Positions 45,738 to 54,486 of a stretch of DNA of 64,000 nucleotides are shown one piece after another. Origin of the DNA: Lachnospiraceae bacterium AB2028 (lineage in GTDB: Bacteria; Bacillota; Clostridia; Lachnospirales; Lachnospiraceae); NCBI GenBank assembly GCA_000621425.1, contig JHYJ01000006.1, positions 124,001-188,000 on the forward strand, in the 5' to 3' direction. The first letter of the stretch is position 1. Each line of letters opens with the position of its first letter. The notes under the pieces are model-generated. The model saw only the letters and a program-made list of their open reading frames with translations, was not told the DNA's origin and did no database searches. Position numbers and translations under genes: made by a program.

Positions 45738-45763
45738 GTTAGCATTAGTGTTTAAGGAGTTTT

Positions 45764-48097
45764 ATGAGTATTCTTGAAGGATTAAATGACAGACAGTATG
45801 AAGCGGCCAGCCATCTGGAGGGACCGCAGCTTATCATAGCCGGCGCGGGTTCAGGAAAGACCAGGGTGCTTACCCACCGCATCGCGTACATGATAAAGGA
45901 GTGCGGGATCGATCCCTTTAACATCATGGCAATAACCTTCACCAACAAGGCTGCCGGGGAAATGAGGGAGCGTGTTGACCGCATAGTGGGAGAAGGCTGT
46001 GAGGCTGTATGGGTAATGACCTTCCATGCTACCTGCGTGCGGATACTCAGGCGACATATTGACCATATTGGCTATGACAACAATTTCACCATATACGATT
46101 CGGATGACAGCAAGTCCGTAATGCGTGAGGTCTTCAAGAAATTAAACATCGATACCAAATACCTGAAGGAGGCTACGGTCCTCAGGGCTATCTCCAATGC
46201 CAAGGATGAGTGCCTGGGGCCTAATGAGTATGCGGAAACATACGGCCGTCAGTATGACAAGCGTGAAATATCCCAGGCCTATGAAATGTATCAGAAGACT
46301 TTAAAGGATAATAATGCCCTGGATTTTGATGACCTTATCAGGCTGACGGTGGCACTTTTTAGGCGCTGCCCTGACGTGCTGGAAACATACCAGAACAGGT
46401 TCAAATATATCATGGTGGATGAGTACCAGGATACGAATGACGCCCAGTTTGAACTGGTTCGTCTCTTGGCGTCAAAGAATAAGAACCTGTGCGTTGTGGG
46501 TGATGATGACCAGTCCATATACAAATTCCGTGGGGCGAATATTAAGAACATACTTAATTTTGAGGAACATTTCCCCGGCGCCAAGGTTGTCAAGCTGGAA
46601 CAGAACTACCGCAGTACCCAGAATATCCTTAATGCAGCAAATGCCGTGATAAAGAATAACAGGGGCAGGAAGAATAAGGAACTCTGGACGGAAAGGGATG
46701 AAGAGGAGCTGGTTCATTTTAATGTATATCAGAGCGGGCGGGATGAAGCATCTGAGGTCATGGACCAGATAGAGAGGATGAAGAGAAGGGGAGTTGCAGA
46801 TTTCGGGGACTTTGCAATTCTCTACAGGACGAATGCCCAGTCAAGGGAATTTGAAGAACAGCTGGTAAGAAGGAATATTCCCTATTATCTGGTGGGAGGA
46901 GTGAACTTCTATTCCAGGCGAGAGATCAAGGACCTGCTGGCATACTTAAAGACAATAGACAACGCAAGGGATGACCTGTCCGTAAAGCGCATAATAAATG
47001 TGCCTAAAAGGAGCATCGGCCCCACGACTGTTGAAAAAATCATGGCATTTGCGGATTGCAACGGACTTGGGTTCTTTGATGCCTGTGCCCTTGCAGAAGA
47101 AATTCCGGGATTGAATAAGGCGGCGGCAAAGGTGTCAGGTTTTGTGGATCAGATCGTGGCCTTTAGGGAGTGCCTGGCTAAAGACGGCATGACGGCGGCC
47201 TTAAAGAAAATTATAGCTGATACCGGCTACTATGAGGAAATAAGAAAAGCTGACGAGGATGATGCTGAGGACAGGCTGGCAAATATCGACGAAATGATCA
47301 GCACCCTGCAGCAGTTTGAAAATGACCATCCTGAGGGAACTCTGTCGCAGTTCCTTGAGGATGTGGCCCTTGTGTCTGACCTGGATAATGCAGACGATGA
47401 AAGCTCAAGGGTGCTGCTGATGACCATACATTCCGCAAAGGGACTGGAGTTCCCTATCGTATTTTTGTGCGGCATGGAAGACGGAGTATTCCCCGGATAT
47501 ATGTCCATAAACAGCGGCAATGACGAAGACATAGAGGAAGAAAGAAGGCTTGCCTATGTAGCCATCACCAGGGCAAAAGACATCCTGTTTATATCAGCTG
47601 CCAGGGGGCGTATGGTAAGGGGCGAAACATCATATAATCCTGTCAGCCGTTTTGTCCGTGAAATTCCTGAGGAACTTTTGTCTGCTGATACTGATGACAC
47701 GAAGGGCTATCTTGACTACAGCCGCAGCAGGGCGAGCGAGCCGGAAAGATATGCATCCATACCGAAGTCTGTTGACATAGAAAAGGCAGCGGCATCGGGG
47801 CTCTTTAAGAAAAATGCAATGGCGGCATTAGGCGGGGAGAACAAAAGCAGGCCTGTTTATGAAAAGAAACAGGAAACGGTGAAAGCAAGCCAGCCGGTGG
47901 TCCTGAAAAAAGCCGGTGAAATGAAATTCGGCAAGCCCGACTATGAGGTGGGCGACAGGGTAAGGCATATTAAATTCGGCGAGGGCACTGTTCTTGCGAT
48001 AGAGAAGGGCGCAAGGGACTATCAGGTTACGGTCAATTTTGATGCAGCCGGACAGAAGATCATGTACGCAGGTTTTGCGAAGCTTCAGAAGTGCTGA
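45764..48097 (+). CDS. pcrA: ATP-dependent DNA helicase PcrA (UvrD family)
   Basis: Superfamily 1A 3'-5' helicase for repair and rolling-circle replication, 777 residues. Motifs in order: Q-motif LNDRQYEAA, Walker A IIAGAGSGKTRVLTHRI (about 26-36), VMTFHATCVRILR, Walker B IMVDEYQDTNDAQ, VVGDDDQSIYKFRGA, YRSTQNIL, MTIHSAKGLEFPIVFL, and VAITRAKD. The last ~50 residues form the PcrA-type Tudor-like tail (VGDRVRHIKFGEGTVLAIEK). The ribosome site AAGGAG precedes the ATG. It starts 27 bases after the strong hairpin described above. Confidence 0.96.
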   Translation: MSILEGLNDRQYEAASHLEGPQLIIAGAGSGKTRVLTHRIAYMIKECGIDPFNIMAITFTNKAAGEMRERVDRIVGEGCEAVWVMTFHATCVRILRRHIDHIGYDNNFTIYDSDDSKSVMREVFKKLNIDTKYLKEATVLRAISNAKDECLGPNEYAETYGRQYDKREISQAYEMYQKTLKDNNALDFDDLIRLTVALFRRCPDVLETYQNRFKYIMVDEYQDTNDAQFELVRLLASKNKNLCVVGDDDQSIYKFRGANIKNILNFEEHFPGAKVVKLEQNYRSTQNILNAANAVIKNNRGRKNKELWTERDEEELVHFNVYQSGRDEASEVMDQIERMKRRGVADFGDFAILYRTNAQSREFEEQLVRRNIPYYLVGGVNFYSRREIKDLLAYLKTIDNARDDLSVKRIINVPKRSIGPTTVEKIMAFADCNGLGFFDACALAEEIPGLNKAAAKVSGFVDQIVAFRECLAKDGMTAALKKIIADTGYYEEIRKADEDDAEDRLANIDEMISTLQQFENDHPEGTLSQFLEDVALVSDLDNADDESSRVLLMTIHSAKGLEFPIVFLCGMEDGVFPGYMSINSGNDEDIEEERRLAYVAITRAKDILFISAARGRMVRGETSYNPVSRFVREIPEELLSADTDDTKGYLDYSRSRASEPERYASIPKSVDIEKAAASGLFKKNAMAALGGENKSRPVYEKKQETVKASQPVVLKKAGEMKFGKPDYEVGDRVRHIKFGEGTVLAIEKGARDYQVTVNFDAAGQKIMYAGFAKLQKC

Positions 48098-48195
48098 AAA
48101 TTCGTATAGTAAAAAGTTAAAAAATGTGGTAATATATTTTCCATATGGGGGGCGAGATCGTCTCACAACTATAATATGAAAGGCGGTATTCTATA

Positions 48196-48480
48196 ATGTT
48201 AAAGATGGATGATGTGCTGGCAGCAGTAAAGTTAACAGATTTCCTCAGAAAGAAGAAAGAGGAAGAAGTAGAGGAGAAGGCAACAAAGAATGTTTGGAAG
48301 ACGGTTCTTATCATTTTAGGTATCGTTGTTGTTGCAGCAGTTGTTGCATTTGCTATCTATAAGTTTATGACACCTGATTATCTCGATGATTTCGATGATG
48401 ATTTTGATGATGACTTCGATGATGATTTCTTTGATGACGATGATGTTGTTGAGGATGAGACAAAGAAGATTGAAGACTGA
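48196..48480 (+). CDS. Small single-pass membrane protein with acidic tail (94 aa)
   Basis: A basic N-terminal half (FLRKKKEEEVEEKATKNVWK) is followed by one membrane helix at about 33-53 (TVLIILGIVVVAAVVAFAIY). A C-terminal tail consists of tandem FDDD units made of a repeated 12-base coding unit near 48390-48445. A ribosome-like AAAGGCGG lies upstream and the gene has its own terminator, so it is expressed as a unit. Function is unknown. The acidic-tail theme recurs in the 567-residue protein at 28613. Another start, ATG 48205, is possible. Confidence 0.68.
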   Translation: MLKMDDVLAAVKLTDFLRKKKEEEVEEKATKNVWKTVLIILGIVVVAAVVAFAIYKFMTPDYLDDFDDDFDDDFDDDFFDDDDVVEDETKKIED

Positions 48481-48502
48481 TCTTAAATGAATTTTGTTAA
48501 AG

Positions 48503-48531
48503 GCGGGAACAGTCAGTTCCCGCTTTTTTTT
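48503..48531 (+). terminator. Intrinsic terminator of the small acidic gene
   Basis: GCGGGAAC (48503-48510) pairs with GTTCCCGC (48516-48523) around AGTCA, followed by eight T. Confidence 0.92.
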
Positions 48532-48580
48532 ACTTATCCACGGGCTGCGTAAGGCTTGGAAGAAATTGATTGGTTAGGAT

Positions 48581-49978
48581 ATGAGATTAAAAAAAGGCGA
48601 GATATATAGCGGAATAGTAGAAAAGATGGATTTCCCCAATAAGGGAAAGGTGAGGGCTGCCGAAAACGAGGACGGCATTGAGTTCGTGTCCGTAAAGAAT
48701 GCCCTTCCTGGACAGAAGGTTGAGTACAGGCTTACAAAGAAGAGCCATGGCCGTGCGGAAGGATTGCTTAAGTCGGTTATAGAGCCTGCTGAATGTGAGA
48801 CTGACGACAAGTGCCCAAACGCAGGAATATGCGGTGGCTGTCTGTATCAGGGATTTCCCTATGAAGAGACCCTGCGGATAAAGGAAGAGCAGGTAAAGGG
48901 ACTTTTAAAGGGATACATAGAGGCATCGGACATCGTATATGACGGGATCGCTGGAAGTCCGCTTGAATGCGGTTACAGGAACAAGATGGAATATACCTTC
49001 GGGGACAGCTATAAGGATGGTCCCCTGGCTCTTGGCCTTCATAAGCGCGGGAGCTTTTACGATATAGTGGATGCGGATGCCTGCCGTATTGCGGACAGGG
49101 ATTTCGGAATGATACTGGAATATACCAGGGTTTTCTTTTCAGAAAGGAATGTCACTTTTTACCATAGGATGAATCATGTGGGAGTGTTAAGGCACCTGTT
49201 GCTTCGCAAGGCGGCAAAGACCGGCGAGATACTGGCTGCCCTGGTGACTTCTTCGGAAAGTGCAGGAGAAGGCCTGTGGGAAGAGTGGAAAAACGGCCTT
49301 TTATCCTTAGGACTTTCAGGTCACTATTCAGGCATACTGCACATAATAAATGACTCGGAGGCTGATGCCGTAAAATGCGATGCCATGGAGGTTCTGTACG
49401 GACAGGACTATTTTGAAGAAGAGATACTGGGGTTAAAATTTAAGATAACGCCATTCTCATTTTTCCAGACAAATAGTCTGGGGGCAGAGCTGCTTTATGA
49501 CAGGGCCAGGAGCTATATCCGGGAACACATAGGCGGCGGGATGGTCTTTGACCTGTACAGTGGAACAGGAACCATTGCCCAGCTTTTAGCACCTGCTGCG
49601 GGAAAAGTGGTGGGCGTTGAGATAGTGGAAGAGGCGGTAGCTGCCGCCGGGGAGAATGCGAAGGCTAACGGCCTTTCAAACTGTGAATTTATCGCTGGTG
49701 ATGTCCTGAAGGTCCTTGATGACTTTAAGGATGCAAAGCCTGACTGCATCATACTGGATCCGCCCAGGGACGGAATAAACCCGAAGGCTTTGGGCAAGAT
49801 ACTTGCATACAATGTTGAGAATATAGTTTACATCTCGTGCAAGCCCACCAGCCTTGCAAGGGATATGGTAGCGATAAGCTATGCCGGTTACAGTATAAAA
49901 AGATGGGGAATGGTGGACATGTTTCCTTTTACCGGAAATGTGGAAACTGTGTGCCTGCTGTCTAAAACGCCTAAGTGA
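48581..49978 (+). CDS. rlmD: 23S rRNA (uracil-5-)-methyltransferase, RlmD/RlmCD family
   Basis: SAM-dependent methylation of uracil C5 in 23S rRNA, 465 residues. An N-terminal TRAM-like domain (1-~60) is followed by four cysteines for a 4Fe-4S cluster at 72, 78, 84 and 87 (CETDDKCPNAGICGGC). The methyltransferase core has VFDLYSGTGTIAQLLAPAAG (SAM loop), DCIILDPPRDGI, and the catalytic Cys in VYISCKPTSLARDM (about 420). The end ...WGMVDMFPFTGNVETVCLL is typical. In Gram-positive bacteria one such enzyme often modifies both U747 and U1939; which sites apply here cannot be read from sequence. Confidence 0.93.
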   Translation: MRLKKGEIYSGIVEKMDFPNKGKVRAAENEDGIEFVSVKNALPGQKVEYRLTKKSHGRAEGLLKSVIEPAECETDDKCPNAGICGGCLYQGFPYEETLRIKEEQVKGLLKGYIEASDIVYDGIAGSPLECGYRNKMEYTFGDSYKDGPLALGLHKRGSFYDIVDADACRIADRDFGMILEYTRVFFSERNVTFYHRMNHVGVLRHLLLRKAAKTGEILAALVTSSESAGEGLWEEWKNGLLSLGLSGHYSGILHIINDSEADAVKCDAMEVLYGQDYFEEEILGLKFKITPFSFFQTNSLGAELLYDRARSYIREHIGGGMVFDLYSGTGTIAQLLAPAAGKVVGVEIVEEAVAAAGENAKANGLSNCEFIAGDVLKVLDDFKDAKPDCIILDPPRDGINPKALGKILAYNVENIVYISCKPTSLARDMVAISYAGYSIKRWGMVDMFPFTGNVETVCLLSKTPK

Positions 49979-50058
49979 GATTAATATCTGTGGTCTGAGT
50001 GAAAGCTTTTATCAAAGCTTTGGTAAAAAGCCGTGATAAGTTATTTGTGTTATTTGGT

Positions 50059-50086
50059 TTGCTTTATTTCAGACTTGGAGTAAAAT
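50059..50086 (+). promoter_or_regulatory. Predicted promoter of the acidic lipoprotein gene
   Basis: TTGCTT (50059-50064), 16 bases, TAAAAT (50081-50086). The start codon is about 70 bases further on. Upstream, 49999-50030 has a loose AAAGCTTT-type inverted repeat without a T-run. Confidence 0.5.
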
Positions 50087-50154
50087 AGTACGGTATAAAT
50101 CTGTATTAATTTTTTTTACAGGTGTACGCATAAAATGCGGCAGAAAGGGGAGAT

Positions 50155-51471
50155 ATGAAAAAGAGGAGTTTGAAACTTGCAGGATTGCTGATGGGGCTTG
50201 TGATGCTTTGCGGCTGTGCCGGAAATGTGGATGAGCCGGCGGTACAGGAAGAAACTGAACCTACAGAAGAGGCAACGGCAGAAACTACTGAAGACAGCCA
50301 GGAAGAAAGCGGCGATCAGCCGGAAGAACAGGATGCTCCGGCGGAACTTTCACAGGAAGATTACGAGGCTCTTTATGCGCCGGTAATCGATGAGATCATG
50401 AATACCATAGAAGAAGGATATGATTATGAGAAATCTTATGACTATCTGTCGGAAGGGCTCGTTGAAAGGCTCATGTATGGCGAAAAGGACAGCCTTCCTG
50501 ATGAGATCGGCTACTGGATTGAGGACTACAGCGGTGACGGTGTTCCCGAGCTTCTTATAGGCTACAGCGAAGCGTACGACGCCGGAGATCAGGAGATGAT
50601 CATTGAGGATAATATCGTGGGCGTCTACACCATTAAAGACGGTAAGCCTTTCATGACCATCGAAGGCTGGGCCAGAAACAGTTACAGGCTGATGGACAAC
50701 GGACACTTCTATAACTGTGGTTCGGGTGGTGCCATGAATACCATTATCGGTGAGTGCCATTTAAGCGAAGACGGAACAGAAGTCATATGGGATGAGTTTT
50801 GTTTTACAGAAGGAAGGGCTGACGGAAGCATAGCTATATTCTCTAATGACAGCGGAATTGCAGATATGGATATTTCCGATGAACTGGATATAGGCGAGGA
50901 AGAGTTTGCGGATATCATGGGTGAGTACGATCTCAGATGCGAACTGATCGTGTGGCTGCCGATACGGGGATATGGACAGGAACTTAATGATATAGACCAG
51001 TCTATGGAAATGGGAAATGAGGCAATGTATCTCTTTGAAGATTACTATCGTGATCCGACCCAGGCGAACTGGAAGGCATTTATGAGCATGGCACCGCAGG
51101 ATGCAGTTCTTTTCATTATTACCAATCCTGATGCTGACCTTGTGGAACTTGTGGGTGAACCATATATGGTTGATAAGCCTGATACGGATATAGTGATCGC
51201 TGTTTCCCTTGCACCGGATACGAAGCTTACCCTTGAGAATGGAGAAGTAGATTTCACGGATGATGGTGATGTACTGTGGAATCCTGCACAGGATAAGATT
51301 TATGAAGAAACCATGGATCGCGGTGAAGCAATTGCCTTCTGGATGGTACTCCCTGAAGGCGTTCCTACCAGGGCTATGCAGATAAGCACAGCTGACGGAG
51401 AAGGGATGTTCCTTGTGTCGAGCCTAAGTGGCGAGTGGGATCAGCGCTGTAAATTTATAACTGCAGAATAA
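50155..51471 (+). CDS. Acidic lipoprotein of unknown function
   Basis: A 438-residue exported lipoprotein: signal with lipobox LVMLCGCAGN (Cys near 22), then a Glu/Thr/Pro-rich spacer (25-65). The body starts ELSQEDYEALYAPVIDEIMN and has a calcium-loop-like segment YSGDGVPELLIGYSEAYDAG near 124-145, as found in other Firmicute lipoproteins with a VCBS/EF-hand-like turn. The C-terminal region (about 300-430) has beta character (DTDIVIAVSLAPDTKLTLEN). No enzyme motif is recognised. It has its own promoter and an RBS (AAAGGGGAG). Confidence 0.72.
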   Translation: MKKRSLKLAGLLMGLVMLCGCAGNVDEPAVQEETEPTEEATAETTEDSQEESGDQPEEQDAPAELSQEDYEALYAPVIDEIMNTIEEGYDYEKSYDYLSEGLVERLMYGEKDSLPDEIGYWIEDYSGDGVPELLIGYSEAYDAGDQEMIIEDNIVGVYTIKDGKPFMTIEGWARNSYRLMDNGHFYNCGSGGAMNTIIGECHLSEDGTEVIWDEFCFTEGRADGSIAIFSNDSGIADMDISDELDIGEEEFADIMGEYDLRCELIVWLPIRGYGQELNDIDQSMEMGNEAMYLFEDYYRDPTQANWKAFMSMAPQDAVLFIITNPDADLVELVGEPYMVDKPDTDIVIAVSLAPDTKLTLENGEVDFTDDGDVLWNPAQDKIYEETMDRGEAIAFWMVLPEGVPTRAMQISTADGEGMFLVSSLSGEWDQRCKFITAE

Positions 51472-51544
51472 ATAATTATATGATTCCCGTGCCGTCAGAC
51501 TTGCTGCAGGCATGGAAACAGCAGAACAAAAAAGGAGGCTAAAA

Positions 51545-52714
51545 ATGAACATCTTAGACAGAGTACAGGTAACGGACACGATAAAGTTCGTGGGAGCGGA
51601 TGACCCCGAACTTGAGATTTTTGAGAGCCAGTACCCTACGGAGGGTATATCCTATAATTCATATGTGATCCTGGATGAGAAGATCGCAGTAATGGATACC
51701 GTTGACCCCAGGGGAACGGAACAGTTTTTTACGAATCTTAAAAATGTATTAGGCGATAAGAAACCTTCATATCTGATCGTTCAGCACCTTGAGCCGGACC
51801 ATGCGGCTAATATCGGAAAGCTGGCGGATATGTATCCTGATATGGAAATCGTGGGCAGTGCCAAGACGATTCAGATGCTGCCTCAGTTCTTTGAAAATGA
51901 TTTCACCGGCAGGTGCATTTCGGTAAAGGAAAATGACACACTTTCCCTGGGAAGCCACACACTCAGATTTATAATGGCCCCAATGATCCACTGGCCTGAA
52001 GTAATGGTTACTTATGAGGAGAGCGAGAAGGTACTTTTCTCTGCTGATGCTTTCGGAACATTCAGCGCACTTGAGAACGGCGAAGAGTGGATCGCCGATG
52101 CAAGCCATTATTACTTCAACATAGTAGGAAAGTACGGTGCACCGGTTCAGCAGCTTTTGAAGAAGGCAGCAGGACTGGATATAGCTGTTATCGCGCCTCT
52201 CCATGGTCCCGTGCATAAGGATGATATAGCATTCATAGTTGAGACCTATGACAAGTGGAGCAGCTACAAGCCTGACAGGGAAGGAATCTTCATCCCTTAC
52301 GCATCAATTCATGGAAACACCAAGAAGGCGGTTCTTGAATTTGCAAAAGAGCTTGAGGCCATGGGCGAGACCGTAAAGACTATGGACCTTACTGAAGAGG
52401 ATGTGACAGAGGCTGTAGAGCAGGCTTTCCTTTACGACAGGATGATAGTATGTGCCTGCACCTACGATGGCGAGATATTCCCGCCTATGAATGACCTGCT
52501 CCATCACCTTAAGATCAAGGCTTTCCAGAACAGGAAGGTGGGAATCATCGAGAACGGTTCCTGGGCTCCTGTTGCAGGCAAGAAGATGAAGGAATACTTT
52601 GATGCAATGAAGGACATCACTGTAGTTGAGCCTATCGTAACCATCAAGTCTACAAGAAAGGCATCCGATGCTCCTGCATTTGAGGCACTTGCAAAGGCTA
52701 TGGCTAAGGCATGA
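51545..52714 (+). CDS. Flavodiiron (FprA-type A) flavoprotein
   Basis: Soluble O2 or NO reductase that protects anaerobes, 389 residues. Residues 1-~250 are a metallo-beta-lactamase-like diiron domain. The iron ligands are readable in QHLEPDHAAN (His, Glu, Asp), IHWPEVMVTY (His), SADAFGTF (bridging Asp) and APLHGPV (His). Residues ~255-389 form a flavodoxin domain: IPYASIHGNTKKAVLEFAK, then VCACTYDGEIFPPMNDLLHH and GIIENGSWAPVAGKKM. There is no rubredoxin domain, so electrons come from a separate partner. The ATG at 51545 follows AAAAGGAGG; an in-frame ATG at 51512 is not preceded by a site. Confidence 0.93.
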   Translation: MNILDRVQVTDTIKFVGADDPELEIFESQYPTEGISYNSYVILDEKIAVMDTVDPRGTEQFFTNLKNVLGDKKPSYLIVQHLEPDHAANIGKLADMYPDMEIVGSAKTIQMLPQFFENDFTGRCISVKENDTLSLGSHTLRFIMAPMIHWPEVMVTYEESEKVLFSADAFGTFSALENGEEWIADASHYYFNIVGKYGAPVQQLLKKAAGLDIAVIAPLHGPVHKDDIAFIVETYDKWSSYKPDREGIFIPYASIHGNTKKAVLEFAKELEAMGETVKTMDLTEEDVTEAVEQAFLYDRMIVCACTYDGEIFPPMNDLLHHLKIKAFQNRKVGIIENGSWAPVAGKKMKEYFDAMKDITVVEPIVTIKSTRKASDAPAFEALAKAMAKA

Positions 52715-52748
52715 TGTAAACATCAAATACTGTTTAATTAAGTTTGAA

Positions 52749-52800
52749 AGAAGGGTACCTTTCGGCGTGCGTGTAATTGCCACTTTTAGGTACCTTTTTT
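52749..52800 (+). terminator. Intrinsic terminator of the flavodiiron gene
   Basis: AAAGAAGGGTACC pairs with GGTACCTTTTTT (GGTACC at 52754-52759 and 52789-52794), with a short inner loop region and a T-run. Confidence 0.8.
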
Positions 52801-52806
52801 GAAGGA

Positions 52807-52835
52807 TTGCAGATAATCTAAATCTGTGATAAAAT
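52807..52835 (+). promoter_or_regulatory. Strong predicted promoter of the VTC gene
   Basis: TTGCAG (52807-52812), exactly 17 bases, TAAAAT (52830-52835), preceded by TGA. Confidence 0.75.
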
Positions 52836-52870
52836 AACTCGGTTTTAAGGGAACACTGGAGCAGGGGATC

Positions 52871-53662
52871 ATGGCAGGCATTTTTAAAAGAGTTGAAAAA
52901 AAATATCTGCTTACGGCAAAAAAAAGCGAAGCTTTTATTGAAAAGCTTGGCGACCGTATAATTCCGGATGAATATACGGACTATACTATCTGCAATGTGT
53001 ACTATGACACAAAGGATTGCGACCTGATCAGAAGATCCCTTGATAAGCCCAAGTATAAGGAAAAATTCCGGGTGCGTTGCTACGGTACCGCCAAGGATGA
53101 TACAAAGGTATACTTAGAGCTTAAGAAGAAATGGAAAGGCGTGGTGTACAAGCGCAGGGTGGGAATGCCCATGAGCGTTGCTGCAGCCTACCTTGAGGAT
53201 GGAATTTATCCTGAAGAATATGACTGCCAGATATTCAGGGAGATAGATTATGCCATAAAGTTTTATGACTTAAGGCCTAATGTATTTCTGGCATATGACA
53301 GGATGGCATATGTTGTAAAAGACATGCCGGAGATAAGGTTTACCATAGACCAGCATATCCGTAGCAGAAAGACAGATATGGATCTCCGTAAGAATACTCC
53401 CTGTGACGAGCTTTATGAGGAAGATATGAGGCTTTTAGAGATAAAGGCGCCGGATTCCCTTCCGCTGTGGTTTGTGGAAATAATGGATGAGCTGGAGATC
53501 CGCTCGTCTTCATTCTCTAAGTATGGGAGAGTCTATCAGAGCAGGCTTAAGAATGACCTGGAGTCCAGCCAGGACACGGAATGCGTTCAGCAGAGGTTTA
53601 CAGCACAGCAACTGGAATTAGCCTTTAATGGAATAGCTGAAACAGTGTGTGTCACTGACTGA
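52871..53662 (+). CDS. VTC-domain (polyphosphate polymerase-type) protein
   Basis: A 263-residue tunnel-fold protein. The VTC core is clear: RVEKKYLLTAKK, YYDTKDCDLIRRSL, KPKYKEKFRVRCYG, LELKKKWKGVVYKRR, then LAYDRMAYV, FTIDQHIRSR, MRLLEIKAPDSLP and SFSKYGRVYQSRL. These basic residues line the tunnel that holds ATP and the growing polyphosphate chain in yeast Vtc4. It is cytoplasmic here. The following DUF4956 membrane gene probably anchors it or exports the product. The polymerase activity is inferred from the family. Confidence 0.9.
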   Translation: MAGIFKRVEKKYLLTAKKSEAFIEKLGDRIIPDEYTDYTICNVYYDTKDCDLIRRSLDKPKYKEKFRVRCYGTAKDDTKVYLELKKKWKGVVYKRRVGMPMSVAAAYLEDGIYPEEYDCQIFREIDYAIKFYDLRPNVFLAYDRMAYVVKDMPEIRFTIDQHIRSRKTDMDLRKNTPCDELYEEDMRLLEIKAPDSLPLWFVEIMDELEIRSSSFSKYGRVYQSRLKNDLESSQDTECVQQRFTAQQLELAFNGIAETVCVTD

Positions 53663-53690
53663 TTAGAATTAAAAAAAGTGAGGTAATGGT

Positions 53691-54368
53691 ATGTTTCAGA
53701 GTTTACTTACTAACACGGCAGGACAGGTAACTGCATCAGGAGCTTTGATCTGTCTGCTTGCATCCCTTTTATGCGGACTGATAATTTCACTGCTGTATAT
53801 GTTTAAGTCCAGCTACACCAAGAGTTTTGCTATAGGACTTATCCTTCTTCCGGCACTGGTTCAGGTGGTTATCACAGTAGTAAACGGAAACCTTGGCGCG
53901 GCGGTATCCGTAATGGGTGCATTCAGCCTGATCAGGTTCAGGTCGCTGCCTGGAACTACAAAGGACATTACTTTCATATTCTTTGCTATGGCAGTAGGTC
54001 TTGCAAATGGAATGGGATATGTTTTCTATAGCGGCGGCACCACGCTTGTACTGGCTGTGATATATCTTGTGCTTGTTCTGACCAAGTTCGGTGAAGGCAA
54101 CAAGGGTGAAAAGAGCTTGAAAATACTTATACCTGAGGCTCTTGATTATACTACGGTATTTGATGATACTTTCGAAAAGTATCTCACCAAGTCAGAGCTG
54201 GTAAGGGTTAAGACTACTGATTTAGGCAGCATATTTGAGCTTAACTACACGATCAACATCAAGGATCCTTCAAAGGAAAAGGAATTCGTGGATGAGCTTA
54301 GGACTAAGAACGGCAACCTGACCATTATCTGTTCAAGGCCCGTAAATCGTGCGCCGGAAGAAATGTAA
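53691..54368 (+). CDS. DUF4956 membrane protein
   Basis: A 225-residue protein with about four membrane helices in residues 15-130 (ALICLLASLLCGLIISLLYM; GLILLPALVQVVITVV; DITFIFFAMAVGLANGMGY). The DUF4956 hallmark GAAVSVMGAFSLIRFRSLPG lies between helices two and three. The C-terminal ~90 residues are soluble and ferredoxin-like (ELNYTINIKDPSKEKEFVDE). Such genes commonly sit next to VTC-domain and CotH-like genes. It is 28 bases after the VTC gene, with AGTGAGGTAAT before its ATG. It may couple polyphosphate synthesis to the membrane; this is an inference. Confidence 0.88.
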   Translation: MFQSLLTNTAGQVTASGALICLLASLLCGLIISLLYMFKSSYTKSFAIGLILLPALVQVVITVVNGNLGAAVSVMGAFSLIRFRSLPGTTKDITFIFFAMAVGLANGMGYVFYSGGTTLVLAVIYLVLVLTKFGEGNKGEKSLKILIPEALDYTTVFDDTFEKYLTKSELVRVKTTDLGSIFELNYTINIKDPSKEKEFVDELRTKNGNLTIICSRPVNRAPEEM

Positions 54369-54434
54369 GGACCGTTAACAAAATATGATCTGAGGAACCC
54401 ACAGGGTATATTTACAGATTATCGATGCAATGAT

Positions 54435-54473
54435 GCGCCGGTGGGCTGCGACCAGCAGCTATCGGCGCTTTTT
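54435..54473 (+). terminator. Terminator or attenuator ahead of the beta-helical lipoprotein
   Basis: GCGCCG (54435-54440) pairs with CGGCGC (54463-54468), with an inner GCTG/CAGC stem, followed by TTTTT. It lies immediately before the GGAGG site of the next gene, so read-through may be controlled. Confidence 0.75.
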
Positions 54474-54486
54474 ACGGAGGAATGAT

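Noticed and set aside
51480-51515. Leader hairpin (CCGTGCC/GGCATGG) before the flavodiiron gene as a riboswitch
   Set aside because: It is a single short stem with a G-U pair, a 15-nt loop and no terminator. Nothing matches a known riboswitch.
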